NCBI GenBank assembly: GCA_036940085.1
Contig: JALLBK010000246.1
Location: 1 to 32,459, forward strand
DNA from: Discostella pseudostelligera
Lineage: Eukaryota; Bacillariophyta; Thalassiosirophyceae; Thalassiosirales; Thalassiosiraceae
Direction: 5' to 3'
DNA: 32,459 bases
Under the pieces are notes generated by a model. That model was not told the DNA's origin. It made no database searches and saw nothing but the letters and a program-made list of their open reading frames with translations. Within the stretch, counting starts at the first letter, position 1, and the number at the start of each line of letters is the position of its first letter. This document shows positions 28,910-32,459 of the stretch, in pieces. The position numbers were made by a program, and so were the translations under genes.

Positions 28910-28930
28910 TGCTCTCGAGGCTCGAGAGCA
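28910..28930. repeat. Perfect 10-bp inverted repeat with 1-nt spacer
   Basis: TGCTCTCGAG, one G, then CTCGAGAGCA. It is too tight for an RNA hairpin loop, so it is more likely a protein-binding palindrome or chance. It contains XhoI-type CTCGAG twice. Confidence 0.8.
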
Positions 28931-29095
28931 ATTCGCGAGGGAAAAATTTAGGTTTTTGTTTTTGAAGCTATCTCGCCAACCGTTCCTGTACGTCGATGTC
29001 AACTGCCATGATGGGTGGCATTTGCACACGCCTCATCAACTCTTCTCGAATCATTCGTTTGCAGTTATCAATGGTGGCAGCTCAAAATCAAGCTC

Positions 29096-29120
29096 GACGC
29101 AACGCCTTAGTGGCGTTGCG
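29096..29120. repeat. Perfect 10-bp stem, 5-nt loop hairpin
   Basis: ACGCAACGCC, loop TTAGT, then GGCGTTGCGT. The stem is GC-rich and would be stable in either strand's RNA. It lies about 160 bp beyond the stop codon of the opposite-strand fusion enzyme, so it is probably within or near that gene's 3' UTR. Confidence 0.8.
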
Positions 29121-29279
29121 TTACATTTTGATATGTGGATCTGCCCATCTTCATGTCAGAAAAGTGAAAATGAGACTCGACGGCTACAAAGAAAAATACT
29201 CCCCATGAAAATCAACTTTGCACGCGGAGAATCGTCACTTTCCGTGGCATTCGACTGGTATGCAGTGACGAATCAGACT

Positions 29280-32200
29280 TTAATCGTTGCATTGAGGATA
29301 TTTGAAGCACACCACTCGTTCCTCCCCTCTGTCTAATAGTTCATAAGCATGCTGAGCCACATCCAAAGGAACATATTTTGTGATGAGCCTTGATGGTTGA
29401 AGCGACTTGACTACAGCCCAGGTTAATGAAAATCGTCGGTCTTTGCTCCACAGCCCTGCCAATGCGGGTGTAATTGTTGATACCTGAGAGGCCATAATTG
29501 TCTTATCACTCCTGTGAAAATCGATGCCCAGCTTCAAAGCGACATCTTTATTGCCATACCATGACCCAACAATAATTCTCCCATTGTTGCATGTATTATC
29601 GATAGCTGATTGGAGTGCACGAGCATTCCCACTGACTTCGATAGACACATCATGTGGTCCTGCCGCTTCCGCACATTGTGGTTTCAGAGCGCTCGTTGCA
29701 CCGACACTACTTGATACACCAAGCCTGTCATCAATTGCATCAAATGTGGTAATAGAACCAAAGCAACGAGTCGATGAAGTCAACGATGGGAGCTGCATCG
29801 ATAAAACTGATGTAACCAGCAGTCCAATGAGCCCTGCAACATAAAAACGAACAAAGTCATGAGATAGAAATTAGATGAAATTTACAATTGTCGCAGGGTG
29901 TTTCACCTTGGCCATACACTCCAACATTCTCTCCTAATCTGACGTTTGCATCGTGAACTAATGATACAGCCGTTTCGACTGAAGGAAAGAACACTGCATC
30001 TTCTGCTGTAATTCCATCGGGAACAATATGGATAGCATCTCTATCTACAATGACTCTTGAGGAATGCGGAGAGAATGTAAAAACAAGCTTCCCAATCAAT
30101 GATTGCGCATCTTCAACATTGGACCCACACGCTACTACTCGGCCAACTAGACTATATCCATAAGCAAGAGGGTACTCCATGGATTTATCCATCATTCCTT
30201 TGATGTTTACGTCGAGGGATGCCGAATCGAAAGAGCCATTGAATACTTTCAGTTCTGTGCCGGACGAAATGAGGGAGTACATTGACTCAATTTCGACTTG
30301 ATCCGGAGGTAGAATACTTAAATCTGAGTGATCCCAAATTTTGGTGACAGTTGTGACATTGTATGGAGCAACGAATTGAATTTCTTGAACCTCTACTGTT
30401 TGTCTGGGTTCGCCGTTGACTGTTCTGGGTAATGAAGGTTCGCCAACTACACCATGCGCACGAGGCTGCGCTTGCAAATGAAACAAGAGATCGACATTGG
30501 AGACTACAATCGTTCTTGGGTGTACACGACATCGATTGATCCAACCAGAAGCATCGTAACTGTACTTCATCATCATCTCCCGTGCACCAGATATTCCAAA
30601 GAAGTATATCATTGTGTCCCATAATCTCCGATCCAAGTTAGGGTCGATGTACCAATCTGAGGATTCTTTAGAAATTAGCGAACCTCCATAGTCTCTCATC
30701 GCATTCACAATCCTATTGCTATCCAAGTTGTGGCCATGACTCGTAAGAGACTCCGAATAAATATGAAATGCAGTGGTATCGGAGGGTATCACTTGATTTC
30801 GGGCTAAGGATGGAGCAGATGGGTATGCTTGATCGAACCGAGTTGTCCCATCAAATGTTATTGGTAGATAAACAAGTGGTAGACTTCTACCTCCAAGTGC
30901 AAATCTGTTCAGCGATAGCGCAAACTGCGTCGGATCGAACAAATCAGCTAAGCAGCATCCAATGATGACATCCAAATTGCTTGGTACAGTCCTTTCTTCT
31001 CGAAAGTCAACCGGACGCAGGTGTACTGTAATTTCCATACCGTATTTCGATTGTGACGCTGGCAGATTGAAAGTGAGCGAGCGCTCTTGCAACTTAATTC
31101 CGACTTCCTGAAACCCTAGCCTAGCCAGTAGTCCTTTGCATTCATGCAAAAGGTTCAAGTTAGACTCGTATGCAAAGTATTCCAGCCTCGCAATGCGATG
31201 TGTTGGATTGCTATTATTTCGCCCGAGCTCTAGATATTTATCGATCAAACCTAACAGGCTAAGTTTCTTACGTTCTTCTTTCCCTCCACCGAGCAGTATG
31301 AATTCTAACATGGATAGCATACCTGCACCTAAGTCGGCTATACGTAGCTCGTTGATATTGTTGCCTAGTATTCGTAATGCAAGTTTCTCCGCAAGTTGAT
31401 CCCACACTACCGGGTTGATTGCATTCATATCGACCTTGTTCTTCGCTTGAAGGTATTTAATATCAGAGAATGTAAACTTCTTGTCTGGTGACATTGAGTC
31501 ATCAATCGTTCCAGGTGGTAATATGTGCCCAATAGCTTCTGATAGACCCTCCTCCAAGCTTCGATCCGGTTGGTTAACATGAATTCCGTCAATGTCAACT
31601 GATTTGGCCTCATTCAGATTATGTACTGAATCATCCAAGAGGATGATACGATTGGAGCTTTTGGGGTATCGTGTCAAAAGCTGCTTGTAGTATTGATGAG
31701 GTGATGATTTGGTAGGATAGATCAGTTCGTTGGAGTCTGATTTGTCCTGCTGCAATGTATTGCATTCCGCATCCGGAGACAAAATTCCAGAGATATCTAC
31801 TCCACCAAGCCCCATGCTATTTATCACACGAATCACGTGTGCTTTGGGAGAATTAGACGCCAAATATACTGGATGTTTTCGAGAGAGAGATTTCAGAAAA
31901 TCAGCCAATGACCGTCGATGCTGAAGCGAATTGTTATGGTCATACCCAGACCTAACTTGGTCGTCGATCTCGTCCGTTTTCATTCCGAGCAAGCACGAGA
32001 AATCAATGGGATCATAGACCTCTTTGTAAAACGCAGCCATCGTATCCTCGACTTGATCCGGAGGTATTGTGTGCCTCAATCCTTCAATAGTTGATCCATA
32101 CTTTGTGTACAACTCGTCGCATTGATCAGATGTACGGTTGAAGTGCAGCATTCCAAATAAATGAGTGTTGCGCACTATTTGGGACTCGATACCTTTACCT

Positions 32201-32459
32201 GTAGATAAAAGAAGGTCTCGCTCTGAATAAAGGGTATTATCAACATCGATGACAATGACTAATCTTTTTGATTCGTCGATGGCTTCGTATTCATCGCCAG
32301 ACGCATCATGGCTACCTCCCCGCAGCATCATATGCAAAGCATTTTCTGACAACCCTATTGGCCTCTCAGCTCTAAGTTTCAGCCATCCACTCTGCTTCAA
32401 CGGAGAACCCGCGTCAGTGTAAGCAGCGATGATGATGGCTACCGTGAGAGCGATGGTAT
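29280..32459 (-). CDS. HAD phosphatase-methyltransferase-MDR dehydrogenase fusion, 5' end outside window
   Basis: Exon 2 is 29833-29280 and the 73-nt intron 29906-29834 (GTGAAA...TTGCAG). The upstream exon runs from 29907 past the right edge: the frame stays open, and 32400 is TTG, so the start is not in view. At least 1,034 residues are visible. The first residues (I-A-L-T-V-A-I-I-I-A-A-Y) look like a signal peptide. Domain 1 (about 65-320) is a HAD of the pyrimidine-5'-nucleotidase type: D-V-D-N-T-L-Y, A-S-N-S-P, I-L-L-D-D-S. Domain 2 (about 350-690) is a class I methyltransferase: A-D-L-G-A-G-M-L, Y-F-A-Y-E-S-N, D-V-I-I-G-C-C-L-A-D-L-F-D-P. Domain 3 (about 720-1034) is MDR/alcohol-dehydrogenase-like: S-S-G-T-E-L, Y-G-Y-S-L-V-G-R-V-V-A-C-G, and the Rossmann G-Q-G|L-I-G created exactly by splicing. 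The usual zinc ligands (C-x-x-C-x-x-D, G-H-E) and the four-Cys structural loop are absent. The substrate is unknown. Confidence 0.82.

Larger units (their letters stand above)
28721..29279. other. Intergenic stretch with two inverted repeats, no convincing gene
   Basis: It lies between two convergent genes, so both 3' ends fall here. It is AT-rich to about 28950. A 126-codon + frame (28956-29336) overlaps the 3' end of the opposite-strand gene and has no recognisable features, so I do not call it. Two perfect inverted repeats are listed separately. Confidence 0.5.

Noticed and set aside
28956..29336. 126-codon + strand frame
   Set aside because: It overlaps the 3' end of the fusion-enzyme gene on the other strand, crosses the hairpin, and shows no recognisable protein character.

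Overview
The window looks like nuclear DNA of a photosynthetic stramenopile, most likely a centric diatom. The evidence is internal. Genes are densely packed on both strands, with short GT-AG introns (73-100 nt, one of 415 nt). Several proteins begin with a signal peptide followed by an ASAFAP-like Ala/Val-Phe junction and a Ser/Thr-rich stretch, the bipartite presequence of diatom plastid proteins. There is a five-repeat helicase-associated-domain protein and a Ser/Pro/Thr-stalked DOMON surface protein, both typical of diatoms. No prokaryotic operon logic, IS element, CRISPR or tRNA was recognised. One base is ambiguous (N at 28073).

Layout. 1-2085 is gene-poor, purine-rich on the + strand and built of diverged duplications. 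Fourteen genes follow: a coiled-coil protein with S-x-E-W motifs (2086-3255, -); a DOMON type II membrane protein (3880-6552, +); a small basic protein with a plastid-type presequence (7061-7801, +, 2 exons); chorismate synthase (8037-9437, -, 2 exons); a YGGT/YlmG-CCB3-like membrane protein (10166-10834, -); an XRN-family 5'-3' exoribonuclease with a plastid-like leader (11336-13877, +, 3 exons); a cold-shock-domain protein with a plastid-type leader (14003-15030, -, 2 exons); the helicase-associated-domain protein (15589-18372, +, 3 exons); a UPF0390-type small basic protein (18688-19035, -); a 1455-residue OB-fold/zinc-ribbon protein that I read as CTC1 of the CST telomere complex (19645-24012, +); a PPOX/DUF2470 flavin-fold protein (24029-25069, -); a divergent DExD-box helicase (25427-27658, +); a small multi-pass membrane protein (27995-28720, +, 2 exons); and a HAD-methyltransferase-MDR dehydrogenase fusion (29280 to beyond the right edge, -, at least 2 exons).

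How it fits together. There is no single pathway, but six or seven genes appear to make plastid or secretory-route proteins: aromatic amino acid synthesis, thylakoid/nucleoid biogenesis, RNA handling and a flavin-fold protein. Many genes are divergent pairs sharing 360-620 bp promoters, or convergent pairs with close 3' ends. Several promoters carry the same two words, the palindrome CCACGTGG and the E2F-like TTTGGCGGGAA. They are densest in the UPF0390/CTC1-like divergent promoter, where four CCACGTGG copies recur about every 40 bp and are followed by three E2F-like sites.

The strongest leads for something undescribed are the tri-modular enzyme at the right edge, the CTC1-like protein, the possible plastid XRN nuclease and the shared promoter grammar. 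All introns were placed by eye from reading frame, GT-AG ends and family conservation. All family assignments come from recognised motifs, not from database searches.
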